Shown here in pieces: positions 1 through 9,310 of a stretch of 64,000 nt of DNA. The stretch is taken from NCBI RefSeq assembly GCF_046054165.1, contig NZ_JBFNXK010000001.1:372001-436000 (forward strand), given 5' to 3'. Source of the DNA: Celerinatantimonas sp046054165 (lineage in GTDB: Bacteria > Pseudomonadota > Gammaproteobacteria > Enterobacterales > Celerinatantimonadaceae). The position numbers were made by a program, and so were the translations under genes. Position 1 is the stretch's first letter. Every line of letters begins with the position of its first letter. The notes under the pieces were generated by a model that was given only the letters and a program-made list of their open reading frames with translations, searched no databases and was not told the origin of the DNA.

Positions 1-1466
1 AGTAACGCCTCTCGAATTGCAGTTTGTTTCTGTTCACCTAAGTCGGCGAGTAATATGGCAAATTCATCGCCACTCACCCGTGCGACGATCCCTTTATGAT
101 GAGTCACTTTGCGAAGCCGCTTTGCTATCAAACGCAATAAGGCATCGCCGATATGATGATCAAATAGATCGTTGACATTTTTGAAGTGATCCACGTCTAA
201 ATACAACAACGCGCCATAGTGATGATCCGAATGGCGCTGTTGTAACCGTTTTTCCAGCTCAATTAACAACCGACGCCGATTGACCAATCCGGTCACATCA
301 TCATAAGAGTAATGAAATTCCAATTGCTGACGAGTTTGCTGATACTCATTGATATTCGATAGCGTTCCCAACATCCGTAACGGGGTATTGCCTTCGTATT
401 CAACAATCTGTCCTCGAGCCAGAACCCAGATATATTCACCCTTTTTATTTAAAAGACGATGGATATGTTTAAATTCCCTGATTTGCCCACTTAAATATTG
501 ATCCAAAGATTGCCGGAATGAGTCATGGTCGTCTTCATGGATCCGCGATTCCCATTCATAAAATTCAGCCTCAACTTTATCGGGTTCCAGCCCCAACAAC
601 TGGCACCATTGCGGACTGTAAATCATTTTATGAGCGCTAATGTGCCATTCCCAGACGCCATTACCTGACCCCGTTAATGCATATTGCCAATACTGTTCAT
701 CCTGCTTCGCTTTAGCCAGTGAGCTGGTCACCATTTGGCCTATACCGAAGATTGATTCATAGAGTCGCCCGAGCTCACCATGGGCCTTCACCATATGTCC
801 TAGGGGATGTTGCTGCTGTTTTAAGGCATCAGCACTACACGTCATTGCCAAAACCGGATTGACCAACCAACGCCGCAATAGCCAGGCCAAAATAAAAACA
901 ACTAACACGGCAACACCAAACTGCATCAAAAAATGCTTTAGCAAATCAAGTTTATGCTGTTGCCAGCGGGCAGAAAAATTATAATTTAAATAAAGTACAC
1001 CACTCTGGATGTGATGGTTTTCATCATCCCACTGAACCAGTTGATAACGTTGGCCCTGTAACTGATCCGAGTTGACTTGTCTTAATGCTCCCGAATTTAA
1101 CGTCTGGGTATAACTAGCAACAGAAAAATCAGGTAACAAATCTGGCTGTAATTTTTTACCACGCAAAACCATCTGGCTATCTAGCAGAATTTTCTTTTTA
1201 GAATCAATGAGCAGCAGTCGTCTTACCGAGCCATCATCCAGTAAGTGAACCACATCGGTTTCTCCCTCAGTAGACAATAACTGCTTATGAGAGTGACGAA
1301 TCACAAATGCGATCTGACGGCTAAATTGCTGCAGATTGTGTTGCTCTGTAGCTAACGCCTGTTGATAATTTTGTCCTAGGGTTTGCCAAAAAAAAACACT
1401 ATTAACAACGCCCCATATCACTAACACAATTAAAGGGATCAAGATGCTTAATGATAACCGACGCAT
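1..1466 (-). CDS. Membrane-bound PAS-GGDEF signalling protein, C-terminus cut by window edge
   Basis: The reading frame is open from ATG at 1466 to the window edge (488 codons visible). An N-terminal membrane helix (about residues 8-28), a periplasmic stretch and a second helix (about 185-205) are followed by a PAS-like region containing QWCQLLGLEPD and HEDD segments, then the start of a GGDEF domain with the typical DxxTGLxNRR-like entry (DDVTGLVNRR) and LDVDHFKNVND. The signature itself reads RVSGDEF, so the first Gly of GGDEF is Ser. The family makes cyclic-di-GMP; an EAL domain could follow outside the window. Predicted role is an inner-membrane sensor controlling c-di-GMP. Whether the SGDEF variant is active cannot be told from sequence alone. 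Confidence 0.85.
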   Translation of the reverse strand, partial: MRRLSLSILIPLIVLVIWGVVNSVFFWQTLGQNYQQALATEQHNLQQFSRQIAFVIRHSHKQLLSTEGETDVVHLLDDGSVRRLLLIDSKKKILLDSQMVLRGKKLQPDLLPDFSVASYTQTLNSGALRQVNSDQLQGQRYQLVQWDDENHHIQSGVLYLNYNFSARWQQHKLDLLKHFLMQFGVAVLVVFILAWLLRRWLVNPVLAMTCSADALKQQQHPLGHMVKAHGELGRLYESIFGIGQMVTSSLAKAKQDEQYWQYALTGSGNGVWEWHISAHKMIYSPQWCQLLGLEPDKVEAEFYEWESRIHEDDHDSFRQSLDQYLSGQIREFKHIHRLLNKKGEYIWVLARGQIVEYEGNTPLRMLGTLSNINEYQQTRQQLEFHYSYDDVTGLVNRRRLLIELEKRLQQRHSDHHYGALLYLDVDHFKNVNDLFDHHIGDALLRLIAKRLRKVTHHKGIVARVSGDEFAILLADLGEQKQTAIREAL

Positions 1467-2006
1467 TACCTAAATACCCTTTGCAAACGATTCATCCAGT
1501 TATCTCCCTATACCTGATGATATTATTTTTATTATGATTTTTGTCATTAAATGAACTATGATGGTAAACAGGGGAAATTGACTGTAAACATATCTCACCT
1601 ACACATTCACTACTGATGAACAGATATTCCCGAAATAAACGAATATACATTTCGACTCATTGCTGATTATGAGAGTTTCCCTGTTCGGGACAAAAAAGGA
1701 AAGAACAAATTGAAGGATTTGATTCGAATATCCAGTATCCGATATTTCTTGCCGTATACTTTTTCAATAAATTGCTTATAGATTATACAAAATAGAATTG
1801 TCATATATCATCGGCTATATTAACTATTCAATCATATTGCCAACAATACCCATTGTATACTCACTGTTTATCTAGCCGATTGATGCATGATAAGTTCATT
1901 ATTATCACTTATCATGCCCTATTCTATATTAACTCACATCAACGCGCGCTACATTCAACGCGCGTCTGAGTAAAATAAAACCGAACACTAAAAGCCATGA
2001 TTTAAA
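1467..2006. other. Intergenic region, 540 bp, no gene seen
   Basis: AT-rich spacer holding the promoter side of the GGDEF gene and the 3' side of htpX. No convincing ORF. It contains a perfect inverted repeat (1885-1917, listed separately) and a direct repeat TCAACGCGCG at 1939-1948 and 1955-1964. Confidence 0.6.
1885..1917. repeat. Perfect 11-bp inverted repeat
   Basis: GCATGATAAGT (1885-1895) and ACTTATCATGC (1907-1917) are exact reverse complements around an 11-nt loop. It lies about 90 bp beyond the htpX stop. No T-run follows on either strand, so it is a weak terminator candidate; it could be an mRNA 3'-end stabiliser or an operator. Confidence 0.6.
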
Positions 2007-2879
2007 TTAAAGTTGGCGTAATGCTTCAATTCGTTTCTGAATTGGAGGATGGCTCATCAATAATTCGCTCATATTCGAACGTCCTTTAATCCCAAAGGCC
2101 ATCATCGAACCTTCTAACTCACTCTCATGACCCCGTTCCAGACGCTGTAGTGCAGCAATCATTTTACTACTGCCCACCAATTTAGCACTCCCGGCGTCAG
2201 CTCGATATTCACGCTGACGTGAGAACCACATCACGACCACAGAGGCCAACATTCCGAAGACCAGCTCCAACACGAAAGTCGTCATCATATAAGCCAGCCC
2301 ACCTATGGCGGGACGCTCGTCATCACTATTATTACCCACATTAGAAATAATTCCAGCCACGACCCGCGACAAGAAGATCACGAAGGTATTCAATACCCCC
2401 TGAATCAGAGTCATGGTGACCATATCACCATTGGCAATATGACTGATTTCATGCGCTAAAACAGCTTCAGCTTCATCTTTTGACATGGCATCCAGCAAAC
2501 CTGAACTCACGGCCACCAAGGCATTATTACGGCTTGCGCCGGTTGCGAATGCATTCATTTCCGGAGAATAATAGATAGCCACTTCCGGCATGCCGATCCC
2601 AGCGGCTTGAGCCTGACGACGAACGGTATCCACTAACCAGTATTCCCGTTCACTTCGAGGCTGACTAATCACTTCAGCACCCACGGAACGCTTCGCTATC
2701 CATTTCGACATCAAAAGGGAAATAAACGAACCACCAAAGCCGAATACAGCAGCCAGAACTAATAACCCCATATATCCCCGAGGATTAATTCCCGTCACCG
2801 CAAAGATAATATTCAGGACAATGCCCAACACCAGCACAACGGCCAAGTTGGTGAGAATATACAGCACTATACGTTTCAT
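2007..2879 (-). CDS. htpX: HtpX, inner-membrane zinc metalloprotease (M48)
   Basis: 290 residues, close to the 293 of E. coli HtpX. Two N-terminal membrane helices (about 5-25 and 38-58) precede a soluble zinc protease domain. The HExxH zinc motif HEISH is at 143-147 and the third ligand Glu lies in the EYRADAGSA segment near 222; two further helices (about 158-180 and 193-216) lie between them. The known family degrades misfolded membrane proteins together with FtsH and is stress induced (Cpx/heat shock in E. coli). Monocistronic here, reading away from the biotin operon. Assignment is secure. Confidence 0.97.
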   Translation of the reverse strand: MKRIVLYILTNLAVVLVLGIVLNIIFAVTGINPRGYMGLLVLAAVFGFGGSFISLLMSKWIAKRSVGAEVISQPRSEREYWLVDTVRRQAQAAGIGMPEVAIYYSPEMNAFATGASRNNALVAVSSGLLDAMSKDEAEAVLAHEISHIANGDMVTMTLIQGVLNTFVIFLSRVVAGIISNVGNNSDDERPAIGGLAYMMTTFVLELVFGMLASVVVMWFSRQREYRADAGSAKLVGSSKMIAALQRLERGHESELEGSMMAFGIKGRSNMSELLMSHPPIQKRIEALRQL

Positions 2880-3079
2880 TTGTTAACGCCTACCGTTAAA
2901 AGTAACTAAAAGTTAATATTGGTGCTTGATGTTAAAATGCAAGACCAATGGCTGGATATTAGCTTTATCTTACGGTCAGTCAAGTGAGCTATCATCGAAA
3001 ATATGGAGGCTATTCATCGGTTAAATCGGCAATCCCATCACCAAGCCGCTGCCACGGGACACGAAGGAGCCACGCGACT

Positions 3080-3772
3080 CTATAACAATTTTGTTACATC
3101 CAGTGATGTAGACATTTGGTATGGGTCCACAGGACCTTGCTGATGATCCATCACCCCCAACAAAGGCGCATCGATGTTGGCCTTTAAATACGCCACATTC
3201 TCATCCAGCACCTCAGTACGCGGCACAACATGATTGGCGACCCATCCGACAACCTGACAACCATAGTGCGTGATGGATTCAATACTGAGCAACGCATGGT
3301 TAATACATCCCAGACGAATACCAACCACCAGCACAACGGGCCAGCGATGCCCACTCACCCAATCCGAAAAACGCTGCGTATCATTTAATGGAACCTGCCA
3401 CCCCCCAGCACCTTCGATCAAAACCATCTCAGCCCCTTCAGATATCTGACTCAGCTGTTGATCCAAAATATCAGTCCGGATCGGTTTTCCAATTTGCGCG
3501 GCTGCAATATGCGGCGCAATTGCCGGTTGAAACAAATTGGGATTAACCCAATTGTAAGGTAATTTTCGATAACTATGTGCTAATAATGCCCGGCCATCTT
3601 CGTTGCTCCATTCCCCTTCTTGATATTCTGCACCGGAGGCAACCGGCTTAAATCCATCGGCCCGACATTGTTGGGCCTTAAATGCTTCTAGCAGTGAACA
3701 AGTCACGACTGTTTTGCCCACCTCCGTATCCGTTCCGGTCACAAATAGAATAGGATAAGGTCTCTGACTCAT
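3080..3772 (-). CDS. bioD: Dethiobiotin synthetase
   Basis: 230 residues. ATP-dependent carboxylation of 7,8-diaminononanoate to dethiobiotin, the penultimate step of biotin synthesis. The P-loop GTDTEVGKT is at residues 13-21 and the conserved EGAGGWQVPL segment is near 120. Last gene of the bioB-F-C-D transcript; its ATG overlaps the bioC stop by 4 bp, indicating translational coupling. Cytosolic. Confidence 0.97.
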   Translation of the reverse strand: MSQRPYPILFVTGTDTEVGKTVVTCSLLEAFKAQQCRADGFKPVASGAEYQEGEWSNEDGRALLAHSYRKLPYNWVNPNLFQPAIAPHIAAAQIGKPIRTDILDQQLSQISEGAEMVLIEGAGGWQVPLNDTQRFSDWVSGHRWPVVLVVGIRLGCINHALLSIESITHYGCQVVGWVANHVVPRTEVLDENVAYLKANIDAPLLGVMDHQQGPVDPYQMSTSLDVTKLL

Positions 3773-4542
3773 TTTCTAAATACTCCATAAATAACTTGAT
3801 AAGTGGCCGGTAATTGCAGGGAATCGGTCACAAAATTTTGCTCATAATAACGTTCGGCACTACGTAATTGTGACGGCGTCATTAATCCTGGTCGGCGATG
3901 ATCTAAATGATTAGCCCCAAAACCTTTCAATTCCCGTAGTAAATCTCGCAATTGAGCATAATAAAGCACCATGGGTTCACAGCTTAAATCAGCCTGTTGC
4001 CAGGAATGCTGCTGCCAGGCCTGCTGCTCAATCGCCTCCAAAGAAAGAAACGTCCGAATATGAGCTTCACCATCGACCACCTGAAAACTCTGCTGCAATT
4101 CAGCTAAAGTGCCTTGTGCCAGTGAACTCCAAAGGAGCATTCCCCCCGGGGCTAACACCCGCCAACACTCAGCTAAAGCCTGCCCCAAATGATCACACCA
4201 TTGCAGGGCCAGATTTGAGAAGATCAAATCGCAGCAACTATCTGCCAATGGAAGTGACTCGGCATCCCCTTGAATCAGCATTGCGGGGGTATTGCGCTGA
4301 GCACTCATTTTCAACATTGCCGGGCTTAAATCGACGCCAATCAATCGCTGACAGTCTTGCGCGAGCTGCGGTAAAAAATAACCACTGCCGCACCCCAAAT
4401 CTAAACGCGTTGAGAGCATCGCCGAAGACCCGATCAATGACCACAATCGCTGCCCGGTCGAACGCTGCAAAGTTGAAAATTGATCATAAGAGGCCGCAGC
4501 CTGACCAAAACGGCTGGCAATCGCCTGCTTAGTGGCCATCAT
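3769..4542 (-). CDS. bioC: Malonyl-ACP O-methyltransferase
   Basis: 257 residues. SAM-dependent methylation of malonyl-ACP, which disguises the substrate so that fatty-acid synthesis enzymes can build the pimeloyl chain of biotin. SAM-binding motif LDLGCGSGYF at 47-56; the LIFSNLALQWC segment near 106 is typical of BioC. Start ATG overlaps the bioF stop (ATGA), and its own end overlaps bioD. No bioH is visible in the window, so the pimeloyl-ACP esterase must be elsewhere. Confidence 0.95.
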   Translation of the reverse strand: MMATKQAIASRFGQAAASYDQFSTLQRSTGQRLWSLIGSSAMLSTRLDLGCGSGYFLPQLAQDCQRLIGVDLSPAMLKMSAQRNTPAMLIQGDAESLPLADSCCDLIFSNLALQWCDHLGQALAECWRVLAPGGMLLWSSLAQGTLAELQQSFQVVDGEAHIRTFLSLEAIEQQAWQQHSWQQADLSCEPMVLYYAQLRDLLRELKGFGANHLDHRRPGLMTPSQLRSAERYYEQNFVTDSLQLPATYQVIYGVFRK

Positions 4543-5714
4543 GGCATGACCTCATTCTGAGCAAAAACAACAGCAAGCTCATTCAGGCTTTCGGCCAATT
4601 GCACGATATCTTGCTGCTGATGTGCCGCTGTTAGTGTAATCCGCAACCGAGCCTGCCCTTGAGGAACCGTTGGAGGACGAATCGCACTGACCCAGAAGCC
4701 TTTTTCCCGTAGTGCCTGTGAAAGTGCCAACGCCGTTTCCGATGACCCCACCCACAAAGGTTGAATGGCCGTATCCGAAGCCATCATGGTCCACGGCGTC
4801 TGCTCCATCAACGATTTAAAGCATTGAATATTTTCCCGAAGCTGTTGCTGCTGCTGTTGCTGACGAATCAGCGACAATGCCGCTTGCACGGCACAAGCTT
4901 GTGCGGCGGGCATTGCCGTCGAGTAGATATATTCCCGGCCAAAATTCGTCAAAAACGCGATCAGATCGTCACTTCCCCCCACCATAGCCCCACCGACACC
5001 GAAAGCTTTGCCAAATGTTGCCATTCGGATCTGAGGCTGGACCTGATACACATCACAACTTCCCCGTCCCTGTTGGCCTAATACACCGATTCCGTGGGCG
5101 TCATCTACCATCAGCCAAGCCTGATGCTGCTCGCAAATCTGGGCCATTTGATGCAATGGTGCTTGATCACCATCCATGCTAAACACGCCTTCCGTCACCA
5201 CCAGTTTGTTCGTTGCATCAGAGCGACTTAGATACTTGAGCAATGCTTCTGGCTGATTATGTAAAAAGCGCCGCATCGAGGCCTGACTGGTTAAACCGGC
5301 ATCAATTAAGGAAGCGTGGTTTAGTTTATCCTGCAACAGTAAATCATCTGCCTCCAACAATGTTTTCAATACCAACTGATTGGCACTGAAACCACTGGTC
5401 AACAGCATCACTCGATCAACGCCTAACCAATCACTTAGCTGCTCAGCCAATTGATGATGGGCTTGCTGATATCCGGTTACTAACGGTGAACCACCGGAGC
5501 CCACGCCATAACGAGCCGCGCCCTGTTGATACGCCTGAATGACATCTGGATGCTGGGCCAGCCCCAGATAATCATTACTGGAAAAATTTAGGTAACTGCG
5601 GCCATTGGCAAAAAATAATCGCCCCGTCGGGGCATCATTCACCTGACACTGACGATATAATGAGCTGGCGCGCCGCTGCGTCAGCCGGTTAAATTGATTT
5701 GCAAACAAAGTCAT
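4539..5714 (-). CDS. bioF: 8-amino-7-oxononanoate synthase
   Basis: 391 residues, PLP-dependent alpha-oxoamine synthase joining pimeloyl-ACP and alanine. The PLP lysine is K236 in TFGKAFG, with the DDAHGIG pocket at 204-210. Full length compared with E. coli BioF (384). A run of Gln (QQQQQQQ) sits around 288-294, a small lineage-specific insertion. Lies 2 bp after bioB and overlaps bioC by 4 bp, so it is in a tightly coupled operon. Confidence 0.97.
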   Translation of the reverse strand: MTLFANQFNRLTQRRASSLYRQCQVNDAPTGRLFFANGRSYLNFSSNDYLGLAQHPDVIQAYQQGAARYGVGSGGSPLVTGYQQAHHQLAEQLSDWLGVDRVMLLTSGFSANQLVLKTLLEADDLLLQDKLNHASLIDAGLTSQASMRRFLHNQPEALLKYLSRSDATNKLVVTEGVFSMDGDQAPLHQMAQICEQHQAWLMVDDAHGIGVLGQQGRGSCDVYQVQPQIRMATFGKAFGVGGAMVGGSDDLIAFLTNFGREYIYSTAMPAAQACAVQAALSLIRQQQQQQQLRENIQCFKSLMEQTPWTMMASDTAIQPLWVGSSETALALSQALREKGFWVSAIRPPTVPQGQARLRITLTAAHQQQDIVQLAESLNELAVVFAQNEVMP

Positions 5715-5716
5715 GA

Positions 5717-6763
5717 TTAAGATGCATCATAAAAAAAGTCAGACTCATTGGCTTTTTTAACGACCTGCCGGTACAACGCTTCTTCCTGTTCTTCGTTGCC
5801 GATCTCGGTCGATACAGCTTCAGGACGCATCCCTAGTTTCCGTAGTAGTTTCATATCACTGCTTTCTTCCGGATTCGGGGTCGTTAATAATTTACAGCCA
5901 TAGAAAATCGAATTAGCTCCGGCCATAAAACAAAGTGCCTGAGTCTGCTCATTCATGGATTCCCGTCCAGCCGACAGTCGCACATGAGATTCCGGCATCA
6001 TGATCCGCGCCACAGCAATACAGCGGATGAAATCGAAGTGATCGAGATCAGCCACATCTTCCAATGGGGTCCCTTTGACTTTAACCAACATATTAATCGG
6101 CACACTCTGTGGATGAGTCGGTAAGTTAGCCAGCTGCATCAATAACGCACTACGATCAGAGGCCTCTTCACCTAACCCCATGATACCCCCAGAACAAATT
6201 TTCATTCCGGCATTACGCACATATTCTAAGGTGGTCAACCGATCATCGTAGCTACGCGTAGTAATAATCTGTTGGTAATATTCACGGGAGGTATCCAAAT
6301 TATGGTTGTAATAATCCAGCCCTGCACCAGCCAGTTCTTCAGCCTGATGCTGATCGAGCATGCCCAACGTCATACAGGTTTCCATCCCCAGAGCTTTCAC
6401 CCCTTCAACCATTTTGACCAAATAGGGCATATCCCGCTGCTTTGGATTTTTCCAGGCCGCTCCCATACAAAAACGAGTTGAGCCATTCGCTTTGGCTTTT
6501 TTCGCTTCATTGATCACGTGCTCAACTTCCATCAATCGTTCCGCTTCAACACCAGTATCATAGCGGGCACTCTGTGGACAGTATTTACAGTCTTCGGGAC
6601 AAGCCCCGGTTTTAATCGAAAGTAACGTCGAAATTTGCACCTGATTCGGATCAAAAAACTGACGATGAATACTCTGAGCCTGAAACAGCAGATCATTAAA
6701 CGGCAAAGCAAATAACTGGGTCACTTCGGCAAGCGTCCAGTCATGGCGGATTAAATTTGGCAT
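5717..6763 (-). CDS. bioB: Biotin synthase (radical SAM)
   Basis: 348 residues. Inserts sulfur into dethiobiotin. The radical-SAM cysteines are C55, C59 and C62 in ACPEDCKYC; YNHNLDTS and RLSAGRE segments of the active site are intact. First gene of the leftward bioBFCD operon, reading from the shared bioA/bioB control region. Confidence 0.98.
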   Translation of the reverse strand: MPNLIRHDWTLAEVTQLFALPFNDLLFQAQSIHRQFFDPNQVQISTLLSIKTGACPEDCKYCPQSARYDTGVEAERLMEVEHVINEAKKAKANGSTRFCMGAAWKNPKQRDMPYLVKMVEGVKALGMETCMTLGMLDQHQAEELAGAGLDYYNHNLDTSREYYQQIITTRSYDDRLTTLEYVRNAGMKICSGGIMGLGEEASDRSALLMQLANLPTHPQSVPINMLVKVKGTPLEDVADLDHFDFIRCIAVARIMMPESHVRLSAGRESMNEQTQALCFMAGANSIFYGCKLLTTPNPEESSDMKLLRKLGMRPEAVSTEIGNEEQEEALYRQVVKKANESDFFYDAS

Positions 6764-6822
6764 AGTGGATTGATTTCATGAATTTGGGAAATTTATGGAA
6801 TAGTCTAGTTCGGGCGCGTAAA

Positions 6823-6854
6823 CTGTCAACTTATGATTTTTATAAAATTTACAA
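6823..6854. promoter_or_regulatory. Probable BirA (biotin repressor) operator between bioB and bioA
   Basis: The half-sites CTGTCAACT (6823-6831) and AATTTACAA (6846-6854) are separated by 14 bp and resemble the proteobacterial BirA consensus half-sites TTGTAAACC and GGTTTACAA. Position between divergent bio genes matches E. coli bioO. An alternative left half, GTAAAC at 6818-6823, would give a spacing that is too long. Match is imperfect (6/9 and 7/9). Confidence 0.55.
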
Positions 6855-6865
6855 CAGACTAAAAA

Positions 6866-8140
6866 ATGACCAATATTATCGAACGGGATCGCCAAACCGT
6901 CTGGCATCCATATACCGCGATGAGTCATCCCCTTCCCTGCTATCCAGTTGCGCGGGCCGAAGGGGTCTATTTACATCTAGAAGATGGCCGTACTCTCATC
7001 GATGGCATGTCATCTTGGTGGGCCGCTATTCACGGCTATAATGTTCCGGAACTCAATCTGGCTGCGCAAACTCAATTAAGCCAAATGTCTCATGTCATGT
7101 TTGGCGGTATCACACATCGCCCCGCTGTTGAGTTATGTGAACTATTAGTGCAGATCACGCCAGAAGGGTTAGATAAAGTGTTTTTGGCCGATTCAGGCTC
7201 AGTCGCCGTTGAAGTTGCCCTTAAAATGGCCATGCAATATTGGCAGGGTCAAGGACAAAAACGCACTAAATTTGCCACAATCGGTCGGGGCTATCACGGC
7301 GATACTTTTGCCGCCATGTCCGTGACCGATCCGGCCAACAGCATGCACTCAATGTATCAGGGATTTGTGCCAGAGCAGTTTTTCGCCAAGCCTCCCCAAT
7401 GTCGTTTCAGCGAGCCGTGGGATGCAGCCGACTTAGATTCATTAAAACAGATACTCAGCCAGCACGGTGCTGATATTGCCGCCATTATATTAGAGCCAAT
7501 TGTTCAGGGCGCTGGTGGAATGCGGATCTACCATCCCAATTATCTACAAGGGGTCCGCCAACTATGCGATGAGTACGGAATATTGTTAATCGCCGACGAA
7601 ATTGCCACCGGTTTTGGCCGAACCGGAAAATTATTTGCTTGTGAGCATGCTCAGATCAGCCCCGATATTCTCTGTGTGGGTAAAGCCATGACTGGCGGCT
7701 ATCTGACACAATCAGCCGTGCTGACCACAACCCACGTTGCCACAATGATCGATCACAGCCCAGCCGGCGTATTTATGCATGGTCCTACCTTTATGGGCAA
7801 TCCGTTGGCTTGCAGTATTGCGCTAGCCAGCATCCGAAAATTGCTCGCAATGGATTGGCAAACCAAACTGCAATCGATTGAAGCCCAACTCAAAAGCGAA
7901 CTATGGCCCGCACTGGAATTAACCGCTGTCGCGGATGTTCGAGCCATTGGGGCGATAGGTGTCATTGAATTACATCAGCCGGTTGATCTCGCTACTATTC
8001 AGAAACAATTTGTCGATTTAGGCGTCTGGATCCGGCCTTTCGGTAAGCTCGTCTATATTATGCCGCCTTACATTATCGAGCCGGAGCAACTCACACAGAT
8101 CACAACGGCCATGAAAACAGTGATCGCTCACTTAAACTAA
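6866..8140 (+). CDS. bioA: Adenosylmethionine-8-amino-7-oxononanoate aminotransferase
   Basis: 424 residues, class-III PLP aminotransferase that converts KAPA to 7,8-diaminononanoate using SAM as amino donor. The WHPYTAM N-terminal signature, the substrate-binding SSWWAAIHGYN stretch, the DEIATGFGRTG segment and the PLP-lysine segment CVGKAMTGG are all present. Divergent from bioBFCD, with about 100 bp of shared control DNA. Confidence 0.97.
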   Translation: MTNIIERDRQTVWHPYTAMSHPLPCYPVARAEGVYLHLEDGRTLIDGMSSWWAAIHGYNVPELNLAAQTQLSQMSHVMFGGITHRPAVELCELLVQITPEGLDKVFLADSGSVAVEVALKMAMQYWQGQGQKRTKFATIGRGYHGDTFAAMSVTDPANSMHSMYQGFVPEQFFAKPPQCRFSEPWDAADLDSLKQILSQHGADIAAIILEPIVQGAGGMRIYHPNYLQGVRQLCDEYGILLIADEIATGFGRTGKLFACEHAQISPDILCVGKAMTGGYLTQSAVLTTTHVATMIDHSPAGVFMHGPTFMGNPLACSIALASIRKLLAMDWQTKLQSIEAQLKSELWPALELTAVADVRAIGAIGVIELHQPVDLATIQKQFVDLGVWIRPFGKLVYIMPPYIIEPEQLTQITTAMKTVIAHLN

Positions 8141-8151
8141 TGCGCATTATC

Positions 8152-8205
8152 CTATAGATTCCAAAGGGTCGTTTCCTCTGGAGATCGATGGTCGGGAATC
8201 TATAG
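8152..8205. repeat. Perfect 11-bp inverted repeat after bioA
   Basis: CTATAGATTCC (8152-8162) and GGAATCTATAG (8195-8205) are exact reverse complements separated by 32 nt, just after the bioA stop. Possible 3'-end hairpin of the bioA mRNA; no T-run follows closely. Confidence 0.6.
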
Positions 8206-8226
8206 TTTAAGTTCATGAAATCATAT

Positions 8227-8276
8227 AAAAAAAGCAGTCACTGCATGCAGAGGATACCTCCCAAAGCAGCGACTGC
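8227..8276 (-). terminator. Rho-independent terminator of the galactanase gene
   Basis: Read on the minus strand, GCAGTCGCTGC and GCAGTGACTGC form an 11-bp stem with one mismatch, followed directly by TTTTTTT. It lies about 30 bp after the galactanase stop. Confidence 0.85.
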
Positions 8277-8308
8277 CTGAATAGCCTGATATTTCCAAAT
8301 TTTGAACG

Positions 8309-9310
8309 CTATTTAAATGCGTTTAAAGTACTCATAGGACGCATCGTATTCGGATTCCAAGCCCCCATCGTATAGCTTTGGAAATTAGCCGCTTCAGGTT
8401 CCCAGTAAAACACGCCTAATCCTCTGCCATTATTAACATTTTTCACATAGTTAATCATGGTCGAGACAATGTTCTGAGCATTGCTATCATTCCAGGAAGC
8501 CCCGATCTCGGTAATCATCACATCTTTGTTATAACGAGAAACCAAATAATTAAGGTTGCTATAACATGCCGATTCAGCTTGCTGCCACGTCATACCACTG
8601 GCAGTCGTCGGATAAATCGATGCTCCAATGATGTCATATTTCGCACCGTGGTCACCAATCCCATCAAATAGCCATTTCAGAACCGTACGGTCCTGACAGT
8701 TCGCCAAATGTACGATCACTTTGGCATCTGGGAACACATTTTTCACCGCATCATAGCCCGTATTAATCAAATAGGTGAAATTCTGCATATGCTTGGATGC
8801 CTTGCCATAAGGCCACATCATGCCATCATTAGTTTCATTACCGACCTGAACCCAAGTGGGCGTAATTCCGGCATCTTTGATCTCGGTCAGCGCATCATGG
8901 GTATACCACCACATCGCTTTCATCAACCCATTGAAATCATAGCTAGACCAAGCCGATGGCGTTGCCTGATGTCCCGGATCAGCCCAAGTATTACTGTAAT
9001 GAAAATCCAGCATGATTTTCATACCGGCCGCTTTAGCTCGCTTCGCTTTATTAATTACATCATCAACATTATTGTAATAATTAGAATCGACCCAAAGTCT
9101 GAGTCGAATCGAATTAATACCGTATGACTTCAAGATTGCGAATAAATCCTGCTTATTCCCATTACTATTGTAAAAAGTATACCCAGAAGCTTCCATCTCA
9201 GAAACCCAACTTACATCAGCCCCTTTGGCCAGTGCCATTGCATTAGTATGTATAAACATAAAGCTGGCTGCTATTGTGCCCAATAGTCCTTTAGTGACGA
9301 TTGATTTCAT
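8309..9310 (-). CDS. Secreted endo-beta-1,4-galactanase, GH53
   Basis: 333 residues with a Sec signal peptide (about 1-28) and a single GH53 (beta/alpha)8 domain. The N-terminal GADVSW motif is family-typical. The acid/base is E159 in GNETNDG and the nucleophile E268 in ITEIGAS, as expected for clan GH-A. The family hydrolyses beta-1,4-galactan side chains of pectin (arabinogalactan type I). It has its own terminator, and upstream lies a perfect LacI/GalR-type palindrome. Neighbouring rhamnose genes suggest a joint role in rhamnogalacturonan use; that link is inference. Confidence 0.93.
   Translation of the reverse strand: MKSIVTKGLLGTIAASFMFIHTNAMALAKGADVSWVSEMEASGYTFYNSNGNKQDLFAILKSYGINSIRLRLWVDSNYYNNVDDVINKAKRAKAAGMKIMLDFHYSNTWADPGHQATPSAWSSYDFNGLMKAMWWYTHDALTEIKDAGITPTWVQVGNETNDGMMWPYGKASKHMQNFTYLINTGYDAVKNVFPDAKVIVHLANCQDRTVLKWLFDGIGDHGAKYDIIGASIYPTTASGMTWQQAESACYSNLNYLVSRYNKDVMITEIGASWNDSNAQNIVSTMINYVKNVNNGRGLGVFYWEPEAANFQSYTMGAWNPNTMRPMSTLNAFK

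Noticed and set aside
4116..4532. 138-codon plus-strand frame inside bioC
   Set aside because: Antisense shadow of a clear gene, no family features; same for the plus-strand frames inside glgX, glgB, malQ and rhaA.
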